From positions 18,488 to 82,487 of the forward strand of contig DAMCZI010000022.1 of NCBI GenBank assembly GCA_032095175.1: a DNA stretch of 64,000 nucleotides, read 5' to 3'. A program made the position numbers and the translations under genes. This document shows positions 41,852 to 51,838 of the stretch, piece after piece (the first letter of the stretch is position 1; the number at the start of each line of letters is the position of its first letter). The notes below the pieces were generated by a model. That model was not told where the DNA came from. It searched no databases and was given only the letters and a program-made list of their open reading frames with translations. The stretch is from DAMCZI01 sp032095175. GTDB lineage: Bacteria > Bacillota > Clostridia > Clostridiales > Caloramatoraceae.

Positions 41852-42994
41852 CTATTTTTCGTAGTTAATATATATTGTATCTATTGCCAAATATATAATT
41901 GTCTTTCCATCTGGGGAAATTATCATACCTCCATTGGGCCTATATATTTCATTATCTCTTATAATGTAAGTACCTTCACTAACATCATAAACACATAAAC
42001 GAACGAATCCATCTGTTGTCCCATACCAAAGGTTTGAATCTACGGGTTTTTCGGTATTGATAGATAGAACCCATTTATAATCAAGCTTTAGTTCCTGGTC
42101 TACCACATTATCTAATTTAAGAAATATTAATTTATTATTCTTAAAATCCAATATTCCAATATTCCCTGATACAATTTTATTATCATTAGTAGATGTAAAT
42201 CCACAATAATTATCATTTATTCGATAGGGGTCAACAAATACTTCCTTATCTCTAAGATAAGTTTTTGTCGTACTCCTAGTTTGAATATTATATGTAATTA
42301 TTGCGCTACCTGATAGTTCTTTAACATTATCTAAAGTACCTATAACTAGGTTGTCATTATCTATCCAGCATGCTCTATATACTCCTTTAAAGGGTAATTC
42401 TATAGTGTTTTCCAGGTTTGAATCTGTTAAAATACAATTTTCTGTGGTGTTAAAAATAAATAGTTTTTTATTATGAGGATTACCAACAATTTCATAGGAT
42501 TTATAATCACTATGTTGTTCTTTCCAGTCTTGAAATAAAATCTGTTTGCTAATATTGTTATTCTTTACCGTTAACATCCTAATATCATCAGAGATAGTAA
42601 AATTCTCAGAATCCTGAATACTAAAAGGTTGAACATATCCATCTAGTGGAAATAATTTATCTGACCTTTTATTTTTAATATTATACTTATATAAACAACT
42701 ATTTCCGCCCATTGACCCATGGGTTTGATAAAGAAAATTATCATTATCAAGAAAAAATAATGGTGTCCAATTTTTCTCATCAATCTCGTTAAATTCTTCA
42801 GTAATGTAACTAGACGATTTATCAATTAAATCACAACATATCCTATGATCTATTAAAAATCCTTTATCAGGTGAATATGTATTGTTAAGTTGATTCTGCT
42901 TATCTGATTGGGTTGTTTTCTGCGACTCAAGAGTTTTGCTGCAACCAACAAAAAGTACAATAAATAATAAAAAAGTTGTCAAAATTTTTTTCAT
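41852..42994 (-). CDS. Secreted lipoprotein with beta-propeller-like body
   Basis: A 380-residue protein. Signal peptide with lipobox LFVGC at residues 14-18, then a Gln/Thr/Ser linker. The body has repeated short beta segments with Asp/Asn turns (FLDNDNFLYQT, WIDNDNLVIGT, ISPDGKTIIYLA), fitting a WD/TolB-like propeller. Probably an outer-surface binding protein; ligand unknown. Confidence 0.65.
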   Translation of the reverse strand: MKKILTTFLLFIVLFVGCSKTLESQKTTQSDKQNQLNNTYSPDKGFLIDHRICCDLIDKSSSYITEEFNEIDEKNWTPLFFLDNDNFLYQTHGSMGGNSCLYKYNIKNKRSDKLFPLDGYVQPFSIQDSENFTISDDIRMLTVKNNNISKQILFQDWKEQHSDYKSYEIVGNPHNKKLFIFNTTENCILTDSNLENTIELPFKGVYRACWIDNDNLVIGTLDNVKELSGSAIITYNIQTRSTTKTYLRDKEVFVDPYRINDNYCGFTSTNDNKIVSGNIGILDFKNNKLIFLKLDNVVDQELKLDYKWVLSINTEKPVDSNLWYGTTDGFVRLCVYDVSEGTYIIRDNEIYRPNGGMIISPDGKTIIYLAIDTIYINYEK

Positions 42995-43217
42995 ATTGTT
43001 AACACCTCACTAATAATTTGTATACTATTCATTGAGGTTGAACTTATAGAAATAGTAGATTTATTTCAATGAAATAAATCTACTACAGATAAACATAAAC
43101 AAGGCTAGATAAAACTTATGTTGATGTATGACTTATAAAAATTATGAAAGTATATCAATATATTAATTGAATTTTTAACAGATTGATATACATTTTGCTA
43201 TATTCTTTATTATTACT

Positions 43218-44579
43218 TTATGGAATAAAAGTTGTAATCTTAGTGTAGGGATTTTCAGAACTTAAAGTATTATCGCTTTCACCATATCCTGATGTTCTCT
43301 CATCCGAATCAACCTCATAATGCACATGCTCTCCTGTAGCATTACCTTTCCTACCTTGTGTACCAACTGAGTCTCCGCAACCAACTCTGATCTCTGGGTT
43401 TGGCTCTAACACTGTACCTGATAGTGCACCATTTGATCTTATATTTATAGTTTTCATATGATAATAGAAATTTGTGCTTGTACCATCATAAATTCCTAAT
43501 ATTCCTGCGGTTGATGTAGCACTATAATAGTATATAGTTCCACTAGAAATTGAATATATAGTTGGGTTTGTTCCATATGCATAATCGATTCCTTCATGAG
43601 CTCCACTTTGGCTACTAGACCATGTTCCCCACAAGTTAGTACATATAAATGTCTTACCAGTTTTATTATATAATTTGTTGTAACCTTTTAGAACAGCTGC
43701 TTTTTGAGCACTTCTCGTAGTTGCATCCCATGACATTGAGTCAACATGAAACCAATCAGATTGATATCCTTCAAAATTTACATATTTATAAGTAGTACCT
43801 TGCAAATTAGCTGGAGGTGCTGATAAAAGGGTTGTAGCACTTCTTTGTTCGCTAATTTGTGCAAGTTGCTTAATATTTTCAATAGTAAAATTATAATAAC
43901 TCTCTATACACGCTTTTATAGTGTCATCACTTTGAGATAATAAATTATCATATGTTTGAAAATCTTTCAAAAGCATTCGTGCATCGCTTAAAGTAATATT
44001 TCTAGTGTTAAGAGCTATTTTCTGTTCCTCTGTTGGTGCGTAGGCATTAGATCTTTCATCTTCCAATTTTGAATAAGCAAAATAATCTCCCCAAGTCCAT
44101 TTACTAATTACAGATTTATCAATATCCGGGAAAAACAACATAATATTAGAAATTGCTTCGGATGGTATCTTCCAGGTTTTTTCAATTTCATAATAATCAC
44201 CTGCATCTAACGTTAGGATTTGTTCCTTATTGTAACCATGCTTAATAAGATTATCAATTTGTAATTGTTCTAATGGATTTGTATCATGTACTTTGTTCAT
44301 ATCAATTTTAGGTATGCTAATTGAAAGAGATCTTTGTAATTCTAACGATGCTAAAATATCATTACTTGTCATATCACTAGAAATTATATCACTATCCAAT
44401 GAATACGATTTCTCCAAAGCATTTACAATATCTCTTGGCATAACTGTATTACTTTTATTAATAGATTTAGCAGTATTTTGAGCATATACATACCTATTTG
44501 TTCCAGCTAGAATATTATTGTGGGTGCTAATAATAAAAAATAGAACCAGAAAACCAGATATTAATTTTTTTTGTAGCAT
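43218..44579 (-). CDS. Secreted M23-family metallopeptidase
   Basis: A 453-residue protein with an N-terminal signal peptide (LISGFLVLFFIISTHNNILA). Residues about 60-270 are a helical region of unknown role. The C-terminus is a LytM/M23 domain: zinc ligands in HEGIDYAYG and GEHVHYEV. M23 enzymes cut peptidoglycan cross-bridges. The central catalytic-site order agrees; the substrate bond is not known. Confidence 0.75.
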   Translation of the reverse strand: MLQKKLISGFLVLFFIISTHNNILAGTNRYVYAQNTAKSINKSNTVMPRDIVNALEKSYSLDSDIISSDMTSNDILASLELQRSLSISIPKIDMNKVHDTNPLEQLQIDNLIKHGYNKEQILTLDAGDYYEIEKTWKIPSEAISNIMLFFPDIDKSVISKWTWGDYFAYSKLEDERSNAYAPTEEQKIALNTRNITLSDARMLLKDFQTYDNLLSQSDDTIKACIESYYNFTIENIKQLAQISEQRSATTLLSAPPANLQGTTYKYVNFEGYQSDWFHVDSMSWDATTRSAQKAAVLKGYNKLYNKTGKTFICTNLWGTWSSSQSGAHEGIDYAYGTNPTIYSISSGTIYYYSATSTAGILGIYDGTSTNFYYHMKTINIRSNGALSGTVLEPNPEIRVGCGDSVGTQGRKGNATGEHVHYEVDSDERTSGYGESDNTLSSENPYTKITTFIP

Positions 44580-45510
44580 TTTTCACACTCCTTTTATTAA
44601 ATGTATAGTTTTAATGTAACTTTACATTTTTGAGATTTACTATAAAACCATCAGCTGACAAAACCATATTACCATATAATAACAATGTTGTAAATATGAC
44701 CTATTTTTTATCGTATGACAGCAATCATCAATTTGTATCATTTTTCACTGGAATTAATCAGGTGTTGTCACATTCTTACAAAAAGTTGTCTTATAAAATA
44801 AATGTGTGATTACAAAAATAATCAGACTTATTGTCGAAAACACATTAATATTTGATGTGAAGAACATGAGTAGTAGGTGCCAAAGAGTTTAAATTTAAAA
44901 TAAAAGAAGTCAAATATTCAGTTTATCAAAAATTCATTACTGTAGTTATGTCAATTACAGTGGGTTGCGAATTTATGAAAGATATTAATGAAAAACTAAT
45001 ACCTAAAACTCTAACAGCTAACCTATTTGTTATAATCTTTTAGATCAACATCTGAGAAAAATAGAAAATCATACATATGATGAATGTTCAAAATTTTTGG
45101 TATACGCTGAAGTAGATGGTAAGTTATATCTACTGTACTTGGAAGACCAGAAAATTATTATAGCTTAGTAATGGTTTTTATGAAAAATGTGATTATCTTG
45201 AAATTAGTGAACTATATGGTCAGAAAATTTAGAGGCAAGTTTTTATTCTATCTAAAAAATGCCTACTACAATAACAAATTGAAGTTTGAACCGTTTGATC
45301 CCTAAGTACATTTCCCCGGCAGGGGGCAAAATTTAATATTAAAAATATAGTATTTATGGGGATTATTCAAAACCCATAGGCTGAGACGCTCACGTGGCTC
45401 CGTTCTATATTTCGTTTCAGAAATTGAGCAAGTTTAGTATTAACCAACACTTTTTCATCTTGTATGAAGGTGTTGGTTTTAACAGGCTCAACTTCTGAAT
45501 CCGAATCTAT
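44580..45510. other. Decayed intergenic region
   Basis: No intact gene in 930 bp. It holds two broken plus-strand frames (see the pseudogene entry), a GC-richer patch with CCCCGGCAGGGGG near 45325, and a CCAACAC/GTGTTGG hairpin at 45445-45477 just beyond the glutaminase stop. The region looks like old insertion debris. Confidence 0.4.
44877..45168 (+). pseudogene. Possible degenerate transposase
   Basis: First frame: KYSVYQKFITVVMSITVGCE and FMKDINEKLIPKTLTANLF, stopped at 45041-45043. It continues with DQHLRKIEN ... YAEVDGKLYLLYLEDQKIIIA to TAG at 45166. The V-G-C-x-x-x-K-D-I-N-x-x-L pattern resembles the N-terminal region of some IS transposases. The match is by eye and weak. Confidence 0.35.
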
Positions 45511-46428
45511 TCAGAATATGCTTAAATCCAGTTCCTTTGATAGTTCTTCGAGTACCTTTATGCCGCCTATGCTGTTGCCCTTTGCATCTAAGGCTGGGCC
45601 TACGACACCTATGCCCATTCTGCCGGGGACTGCGGCTAGGATTCCTCCACCTACTCCACTTTTGGCTGGTATTCCAATGTGAACTGCGAAATGACCTGAA
45701 GCATCGTACATGCCGCAGGTAACCATTATGGTCTTTACTATCCTTGCTGTTCCTCTTGAGATTACCCTTTCTCCATTCCAGGGTAGTACCCCGTCGTTTG
45801 CAAGCATTGCACCTATTCTTGCAATATCCTTGCATGTGACCTCGATTGAACATTGTTTGAAGTATACATCAAGCACTTCCTCAACATCGCCTTCAATTAT
45901 GCCTGTACTTTTCATATAGTAGGCAAGAGCTCTGTTCTTATGTCCTGTAGACTTTTCTGAATGATATACATCATTGTTTATATCAAGGTCAGGATTTCCT
46001 GTTATCTTCCTTGCAAATTTAAGTATTCTTGCAAATGAATCCTCTGAGTTATTTCCTGAAACAAGAGAAACAGTTGCTATAGCCCCTGCGTTTATCATTG
46101 GATTGATTGGCTTGTGATGGTTTCTTGTTTCAAGAGCTATAATTGAGTTAAAGGCATCAGCAGTTGGCTCCATTCCAACCTTTGAGAAAACATATTCCTT
46201 ACCATTATCAAGTATTGCAAGCAACAGAGTAATTACCTTTGATATACTCTGTATTGTAAACTTCATTTCACAATCACCTGCACAGTATTCTTCATCATCC
46301 AGAGTTGATACACATATTCCAAGAGCATCGGGATTTGCCTTTGAAAGCTCTGGTATATAGGTGGCAACTGCTCCTTCTGCTGTCCAGTGTTTATTGTTGT
46401 CTATTATGGTTTCAAGAAGCTTTTTCAT
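45511..46428 (-). CDS. glsA: Glutaminase A
   Basis: A 305-residue serine-dependent glutaminase that makes glutamate and ammonia from glutamine. Motifs: FTIQSISKVITL (catalytic Ser-x-x-Lys, about residue 61), NPMINAGAIAT, and SGVGGGILAAVPGRMGIGV near the end. The start overlaps the citG stop (TGATG). Placement at the end of the methylaspartate/lyase cluster suggests it supplies glutamate to the mutase. Confidence 0.93.
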   Translation of the reverse strand: MKKLLETIIDNNKHWTAEGAVATYIPELSKANPDALGICVSTLDDEEYCAGDCEMKFTIQSISKVITLLLAILDNGKEYVFSKVGMEPTADAFNSIIALETRNHHKPINPMINAGAIATVSLVSGNNSEDSFARILKFARKITGNPDLDINNDVYHSEKSTGHKNRALAYYMKSTGIIEGDVEEVLDVYFKQCSIEVTCKDIARIGAMLANDGVLPWNGERVISRGTARIVKTIMVTCGMYDASGHFAVHIGIPAKSGVGGGILAAVPGRMGIGVVGPALDAKGNSIGGIKVLEELSKELDLSIF

Positions 46429-47333
46429 CAGTTCTTCACCTCATCATCTTCTAATTTATATATCATAACTGTTGCCGCCAGCAAATCAGCAGCACCTCCA
46501 GGACTAATCTTTCTTTTTATAAATTCGCTATCAATATCTGTTATATATTCCTCTCCCTGCTTTGTCTTCATTCCACCAAGCTCAATTGCTTTTTTTGCAC
46601 AGCTTCTCATGTAGTAAAGACCATCTAGTCCACATCTGTTTAGAACTGTAGTATCCTCAACAGCTGTCATTATTGAAACAAGGCTGTGGCAGAGTGCCTT
46701 TTTGATTTCCAAGCCGCTTTTAAGTGCATCCTCATAGGCTGGGATTCCATGGTTTATAACTACAGGAAGACCCATTTCTACCTCTCCCCTTATTCCTTTA
46801 AAGCCCTTTTCTATATAAAGTTTTTCCCCATTTGAAAGGTTCTTATTATGTTTTATAGATTTTAATTCCTTATCCACCAGTCCACTGCATATTTCAGAGC
46901 AGAGCTTTGAGATATTAAATCTATTCAAAGGCAGCTTTCTGCTTATACATCTTCCAGCAGAGGCTGATATGACCCCCTGAAGAAAAAGAAGTCCCTTTTG
47001 GGTATTCACCCCTTCTGTCGCTTTAAACATTCTGTTCTCTGCCTCTATTCCTACTTTTCTCAATTGTCTTAGTATATCACCTTCTGGGTTGTCAATTCCT
47101 ATTTGTGCACATAAATACATAGAATAGGCTATTGAAGAGGTACTTTTTAAAAACGTAAAAAAGTCCATATCGCTATGGGCTCCAGTTGAATATGGCGAAA
47201 CAAGCCCCGGTGAAGGACTTGCACTTACCTCATACAGCATTCCTAAAATTGCTGCCTCTCCAATTTTAAAGGCATTATCAGTTAACACAATTTCTTTGTT
47301 GTTCTTAATAGCTTCATTTCCGTTGTATTTCAT
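46428..47333 (-). CDS. citG: Triphosphoribosyl-dephospho-CoA synthase (CitG)
   Basis: A 301-residue enzyme making the lyase prosthetic-group precursor from ATP and dephospho-CoA. Motifs: YEVSASPSPGLVSPYSTGAH, FFTFLKSTSSIAYSMY, and EDTTVLNRCGLDGLYYMR. ATG at 47333 chosen over GTG 47342 because of GGTGG spacing. It follows citX directly. Confidence 0.88.
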   Translation of the reverse strand: MKYNGNEAIKNNKEIVLTDNAFKIGEAAILGMLYEVSASPSPGLVSPYSTGAHSDMDFFTFLKSTSSIAYSMYLCAQIGIDNPEGDILRQLRKVGIEAENRMFKATEGVNTQKGLLFLQGVISASAGRCISRKLPLNRFNISKLCSEICSGLVDKELKSIKHNKNLSNGEKLYIEKGFKGIRGEVEMGLPVVINHGIPAYEDALKSGLEIKKALCHSLVSIMTAVEDTTVLNRCGLDGLYYMRSCAKKAIELGGMKTKQGEEYITDIDSEFIKRKISPGGAADLLAATVMIYKLEDDEVKN

Positions 47334-47334
47334 A

Positions 47335-47826
47335 TCATCCACCGTAATTATTTATTATTCCATTTACAATCTTCAATGTTTCTTCAAGACTGTGTCTTTT
47401 AAGTTTCATGCACTCCCTTGCATTTTGTCCGCATACCATACATTTTCTAGGCTGCATTCCTTTGTCTTCTCTGCTTAGGGGCGCTCCATCTGTATCATAT
47501 ATGTCTATGTCAAATATTCTTCCTATGTTATGATTTTCTTCAATTGCAACAGCTTCTTCCTTCGCTGCTTTTGATTCAATATTTAAAACAAGAATTACAC
47601 CGTTTCCATCATAACCGGAAGTAATAACTTTATCAATAGTATAACTTTGAAATGCTTCTTCAATGGATTTTAGAAGTATATTAAAGGCTTCTTTGGCTTC
47701 TTTAGTATTTTTATTATTTCCCGGGTAATTAATCTTTCCACACAGTACAGGAAGTCCATGTTTTTCAATTAGTTCAAGTATTATATTATACCTTTTTTCT
47801 CTATCCTCAAGTATTTTATCTATCAA
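47335..47826 (-). CDS. citX: Holo-ACP synthase / prosthetic-group transferase (CitX)
   Basis: A 163-residue protein that attaches the phosphoribosyl-dephospho-CoA group to the lyase carrier. Seen: REKRYNIILELIEKHGLPVL, DIDIYDTDGAPLSREDKGM, and the C-terminal PRKCMVCGQNARECMKLKRH typical of CitX. TTG start overlaps the citC stop. Confidence 0.85.
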   Translation of the reverse strand: MIDKILEDREKRYNIILELIEKHGLPVLCGKINYPGNNKNTKEAKEAFNILLKSIEEAFQSYTIDKVITSGYDGNGVILVLNIESKAAKEEAVAIEENHNIGRIFDIDIYDTDGAPLSREDKGMQPRKCMVCGQNARECMKLKRHSLEETLKIVNGIINNYGG

Positions 47827-48860
47827 TGGGGTAATTCGCTCCTTTTTATTTTTTCTATTATTTTCTCCCCCTCAGGAGATGTTAAAAATTCATAGGTTGT
47901 ATCTGGAACGATTGACTTCACTCTATCCCAGTCATTCCTTTTTATACAATCCCTTACCTCAGATGCACTTACAGCCCTTCCTTCCATTCCAACCCTCTCA
48001 ACAAGGCTTACCTCAACTCCATACTGTGGTAAAATCTCCATAAGAGCTTCGTTATACCTTCTTGTAACTGGACAGTAGGGTTCTGTTCCCACATATCTTT
48101 TCTTTATATTAAAGGCAGGTGCAATATACCTTCCAAATATGCCTGAATCAAGCCTCGTATACTCTAAGAGTCTTTCATCCTCCTGTCTTAAAAAGTATGA
48201 AGGGAATGTGTTAGAGGAAATTATATAGTTGCCACCTGGTATAATCTTTACATTTTTCAAATCTGATGTCCCTCTTTTTACAAGCTCCATTCTTATATCA
48301 AAGGGAAAAAGTGAACGATTTTCCTCAACTATAAACACAACAACCTCTTCGTTTTCCTTTGCAGCCTTTTCAATAAGGTATCTGTGTCCAAGGGTAAATG
48401 GATTGCAGTTCATTACAAGCCCTGCCTTCTCTCCACTTCCAAGTTCGCTTTTTTTAAACATTCCTTCAACATATCTTTTAACATTTGCCATTCCACCTTC
48501 AAGGAGCAAAACCTTTGATGTTGAATAAACCTCTCTGTAGTTTAATCCTTCAAATATGGATTTATTCTTTACCTTTGTAAATATAAAGGTTTCATAAACT
48601 CCCATTTTGAAAAGTTCATCAGTTAGGTGGGTTATAAGCTTTGAGGCTATTCCCTCTCCCTGAATATCATCCCTTACAGCAAAGCATTTTAAAACCTTTC
48701 CAGCAAAGGAGCAGGTACCAACAATCTCTTCCCCAATTACTGCTTTAATGGTATATTCAACATCCTTATCAAGGGAAAGTTCAAACTTTTTAAGAAATTC
48801 TTCAATTTCATTTCTTTCTTGAGTATTAAGATTTACCTTCTGAATCATTACATCACTCAT
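47823..48860 (-). CDS. citC: Citrate/citramalate lyase ligase (CitC)
   Basis: A 345-residue enzyme that acetylates the lyase prosthetic group to activate it. N-terminal GNAT-like part (CFAVRDDIQGEGIASKLI), then the nucleotidyl-transferase core GLVMNCNPFTLGHRYLIEKA, and the tail SASEVRDCIKRNDWDRV. ATG at 48860 chosen; the longer ORF reads into the repeated leader element. Confidence 0.9.
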   Translation of the reverse strand: MSDVMIQKVNLNTQERNEIEEFLKKFELSLDKDVEYTIKAVIGEEIVGTCSFAGKVLKCFAVRDDIQGEGIASKLITHLTDELFKMGVYETFIFTKVKNKSIFEGLNYREVYSTSKVLLLEGGMANVKRYVEGMFKKSELGSGEKAGLVMNCNPFTLGHRYLIEKAAKENEEVVVFIVEENRSLFPFDIRMELVKRGTSDLKNVKIIPGGNYIISSNTFPSYFLRQEDERLLEYTRLDSGIFGRYIAPAFNIKKRYVGTEPYCPVTRRYNEALMEILPQYGVEVSLVERVGMEGRAVSASEVRDCIKRNDWDRVKSIVPDTTYEFLTSPEGEKIIEKIKRSELPH

Positions 48861-48874
48861 TAATATCACCTTAC

Positions 48875-48995
48875 CTATATGTTTCGCATAAATGATTCTA
48901 AATCGCTTGACCCTAAGCATTTATGCGAAATCATATTCCTTGATTTATTAATCACACAACACCCAATCTAAAATCTTTAGTGCGATTGATATAAA
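48875..48995 (-). repeat. 121-nt structured leader element, copy 1
   Basis: First of three related 121-nt copies (others at 59908 and 62690). It ends 14 nt before the citC start. It carries a 13-bp hairpin (GTTTCGCATAAATG with CATTTATGCGAAA) and a weaker second stem; the conserved block between them reads TCATATTCCTTGATT on the plus strand. Confidence 0.8.
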
Positions 48996-49038
48996 CATAT
49001 TTATAGTTTTATAAACAGATAAGGTCTAAAATATATAC

Positions 49039-49084
49039 ATTCTGCTGATAATCCATTATTATAATAACGGATTATCAGCAGAAT
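49039..49084 (-). terminator. Long hairpin after the lyase alpha subunit gene
   Basis: ATTCTGCTGATAATCC pairs perfectly with its complement; with the central ATTATTATAATAA the stem is about 23 bp with one mismatch. It lies 8 bp past the citF stop. No T run follows, so it may act as terminator or RNA-processing site between citF and citC. Confidence 0.6.
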
Positions 49085-49092
49085 TTCATTCA

Positions 49093-50631
49093 CTATTTTA
49101 CACTTCTAACAACGTCTATAACAGTTCCGTCTCTGTACTCAACTACTGCAACTACCTTATCAGTCATTTCTATCTTTCCTGGCTTTCCTGTCATTCCCTC
49201 TGCAATTTCCTTAAGCTCCTCTATCTTCATAACAGGAAGTCCTGCTTCTCTTAGCTTTTCCTCTAAATCACTTCTTAATGGGTTAACAGCAATTCCTCTT
49301 TCTGTAACAAGTACATCTATTGTCTCTCCTGGAGTTGTTGCTGTTGTAACGTTATCAACAACTATTGGAAGTCTTCCCTTCATAAGCTGTGTAACAACTA
49401 TTGCAAGCTTTGCTCCTGCAGCAGTATCGCTATGACCGCCTGAGCCTCCCATTATTACTCCATTTGAGCTTGTTGTAACATTTACGTTGAATTTGGTATC
49501 TATTTCAGTTGCTCCAAGTATCATAACATCAAGGTTGTTTACAACTGCTCCCCTGTTGTGTGGGTTTCCATACATTGAAGCACTCATAGCCTGATGTGCT
49601 TTGTTGTCTCTATAGGACTCAATAGCCTTTAAATCAAAGCATTGTACATCAAATATTGAGTTAAACAGTCCTTCTTCAAACATTTCAACGATGTATCCTG
49701 TAACTCCACCTGCTGCAAAGCTTCCCTTTATATTTTCCTTCTTCATAGTTTCCTTTATGTAGGATGCCACAGCAAGGGAGCTTCCACCAGCACCAGTCTG
49801 GAATGAGAATCCATCCTTTAAAAGTCCTGAAGCCTCTATTACCTTTGATGCAAGCTTTGCAATCTTAAGTCCTACAGGATCCTTTGTTATTTTTGTGGTA
49901 CCGGAAACTATCCCCTTTGGATCTCCAATTGAGTCAACCTTAACCACATAATCCACATATTCCTGGCTTATATCTATTGGACATGCTGGGTATGGTACAA
50001 GATTATCCGTTACTGCTACAACCTTATCTGCAAACATTGCATCTGGAACTGCATAGCCTAGTGTTCCACATGCTGCAGGACCATTTACTCCATTTATGCT
50101 TCCATAGGTATCACAGGTAGGTGAAGCTAAAAATGCAACATCTATATGAAGATCACCTGATTCAATTGCCCTTGGTCTTCCTCCATGGGTGTGCATTACT
50201 GCAGGATACTTCAACAATCCTGCTGATACTGCTTCAGCTACTGGACCTGACATGTAGTTTGCACATAAGCCTGTAACTACTCCGCTTTTAATATGTTCAA
50301 CAAGTGGTGCATGTATTGGGAATATTGAGCTTGCTGCAATTCTTAAATCCTTTATTCCAAGTCTTGCAGCCTCTCCTACAACCATGTTTAATACATAGTC
50401 ACCATTTCTTAAGTGATGATGAAAGGATATTGTCATTCCATCCTTTAAACCACATTTCTTTATTGCATCAGCAATTGAAGGTAATACCTTTTCCTCCCCT
50501 GGTACTGCACACTTTACATTAACTGCTGTCCTTTTAACATCCCCAAGGTTTTTAAAGGCACCCCTAAATGGCTTTACATCGCCATAACCATCTATATGCT
50601 CTGGAAGCTTTCTTCCTAGTACATTTTCCAT
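49093..50631 (-). CDS. citF: Citrate-lyase-type alpha subunit (probable citramalate lyase)
   Basis: A 512-residue acyl-ACP:dicarboxylate CoA-transferase subunit. Marks: DGMTISFHHHLRNGDYVLN, SFQTGAGGSSLAV and GGSGGHSDTAAGAKL. It exchanges acetyl on the carrier for citramalate (or citrate). Start at ATG 50631 (GGAGGTCTTGATT upstream). Placement directly after mesaconase genes argues for citramalate as substrate. Confidence 0.9.
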   Translation of the reverse strand: MENVLGRKLPEHIDGYGDVKPFRGAFKNLGDVKRTAVNVKCAVPGEEKVLPSIADAIKKCGLKDGMTISFHHHLRNGDYVLNMVVGEAARLGIKDLRIAASSIFPIHAPLVEHIKSGVVTGLCANYMSGPVAEAVSAGLLKYPAVMHTHGGRPRAIESGDLHIDVAFLASPTCDTYGSINGVNGPAACGTLGYAVPDAMFADKVVAVTDNLVPYPACPIDISQEYVDYVVKVDSIGDPKGIVSGTTKITKDPVGLKIAKLASKVIEASGLLKDGFSFQTGAGGSSLAVASYIKETMKKENIKGSFAAGGVTGYIVEMFEEGLFNSIFDVQCFDLKAIESYRDNKAHQAMSASMYGNPHNRGAVVNNLDVMILGATEIDTKFNVNVTTSSNGVIMGGSGGHSDTAAGAKLAIVVTQLMKGRLPIVVDNVTTATTPGETIDVLVTERGIAVNPLRSDLEEKLREAGLPVMKIEELKEIAEGMTGKPGKIEMTDKVVAVVEYRDGTVIDVVRSVK

Positions 50632-50649
50632 AATCAAGACCTCCTATCC

Positions 50650-51522
50650 TTATATAAGCCCTGCAAGCTTAGCTTTCTTTAATGTAGATTCAGCCCTTGC
50701 AATTATAGGAGCATCAACCATCTTTCCATCAAGGGAGAATACACCCTTTCCTTCTCTCTTAGCCTCTTCCTTAGCCTCAAGAACTCTTTTGGCATATATA
50801 ATCTCCTGCTTTGTTGGAGCATAAACCTCATGTATTAAGTCTATTTGCCTTGGATTTATTGCAGATTTACCAGTCATACCAATTGATTTTGCTTTTTCTA
50901 TATCACGTCTAAATGCCTCTATATCATCTAAGTCTGTAAATGGAGTATCAATTGCATCAACTCTACATGCCTTGCAGGCTGCTGCAACCTTACATCTAGC
51001 ATAGAATATTTCCTCGCCTTCCTTTGTTCTCTTTATTCCAAGGTCAGCAGTTAAATCCTCTGCTCCTAGAAGAACTCCTGTAACTCTGTTTGATGACCTT
51101 ATAATATTGTATACATTTTCAAGTCCATACGCTGTTTCAATTAATGGGAAAAGCTTTATTGAACCCTTTTCAAAGCCCTTTTCCTCTTCTATTTTACTTA
51201 CCATTTCATCAACAGCAGTTATATCCTCCTCAGTAGCCTTTGGAACCATAAGTACATCTGGCTTAACTGAAGCGATTTCTCTTATATCCTTTTCTCCATA
51301 CTCTGTTGAAAGAGGATTAACTCTTACAACAAGCTCTGAATCATAAAAATTAATTGTCTTAATTGCATTTCTAACAAGTATTCTAGCAGAATCCTTTTCA
51401 GCTAAGCTCACAGCATCCTCAAGACATAGTATAATGCTGTCTGCACCAAGTATTCCTGCATTTTGAATCATACCTGGGTTATTTCCAGGCATGAAAAGCA
51501 TTGTTCTTCTTAATCCCTTCAT
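50650..51522 (-). CDS. citE: Citrate-lyase-type beta subunit (probable citramalyl-ACP lyase)
   Basis: A 290-residue HpcH/HpaI-fold lyase: opening RRTMLFMPGNNPGMIQNAG, IILCLEDAVSLAEKDSAR, LIETAYGLENVYNI and GKSAINPRQIDLIHE. It cleaves the acyl-carrier intermediate, here probably citramalyl-ACP to acetyl-ACP plus pyruvate. Confidence 0.92.
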   Translation of the reverse strand: MKGLRRTMLFMPGNNPGMIQNAGILGADSIILCLEDAVSLAEKDSARILVRNAIKTINFYDSELVVRVNPLSTEYGEKDIREIASVKPDVLMVPKATEEDITAVDEMVSKIEEEKGFEKGSIKLFPLIETAYGLENVYNIIRSSNRVTGVLLGAEDLTADLGIKRTKEGEEIFYARCKVAAACKACRVDAIDTPFTDLDDIEAFRRDIEKAKSIGMTGKSAINPRQIDLIHEVYAPTKQEIIYAKRVLEAKEEAKREGKGVFSLDGKMVDAPIIARAESTLKKAKLAGLI

Positions 51523-51533
51523 AAATTCACCCC

Positions 51534-51794
51534 CTACATAGCCCTTTTAACTACAGTTTCAATTCTTGCCCTTATTGTATAGTCAAGGGCACCTCTGTCC
51601 TTTGCAACAACCATTGCATTTTCAACTCCAAGCTTTTCAAGGGTTTCCTTTATAACAGCTTCTATCTGCTTTCCAAACTGCTTCATAACAATACTCTCAA
51701 GCTCTATTACATTTCCGCCATCATTTGGCTGAATCATTACATACATATCGTTTGATTCCATAGTCCCAGCCTTTGCTGACTTTACTATCTTCAC
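51534..51794 (-). CDS. citD: Lyase acyl carrier (gamma) subunit
   Basis: An 86-residue carrier protein. The prosthetic-group serine lies in KAGTMESNDMYVMIQP (Ser14). GTG at 51794 behind GGTGGTG. Normal length and immediately upstream of citE, as in citrate/citramalate lyase operons. Confidence 0.9.
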   Translation of the reverse strand: MKIVKSAKAGTMESNDMYVMIQPNDGGNVIELESIVMKQFGKQIEAVIKETLEKLGVENAMVVAKDRGALDYTIRARIETVVKRAM

Positions 51795-51838
51795 ACTAAC
51801 ACCACCAATTTTACTGTATTATTTATTTAGGGTATTAA

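Noticed and set aside
45511..46428. Long frames on both strands over the glutaminase gene
   Set aside because: They are frame shadows with biased Arg/Pro/Ser content and no ribosome site.
48861..48920. N-terminal extension of CitC in the long ORF
   Set aside because: It translates the repeated leader element; the same pattern (VKxxRxIYxKHI) appears before the 59306 gene. The ATG behind GGTGATATTA is the start.
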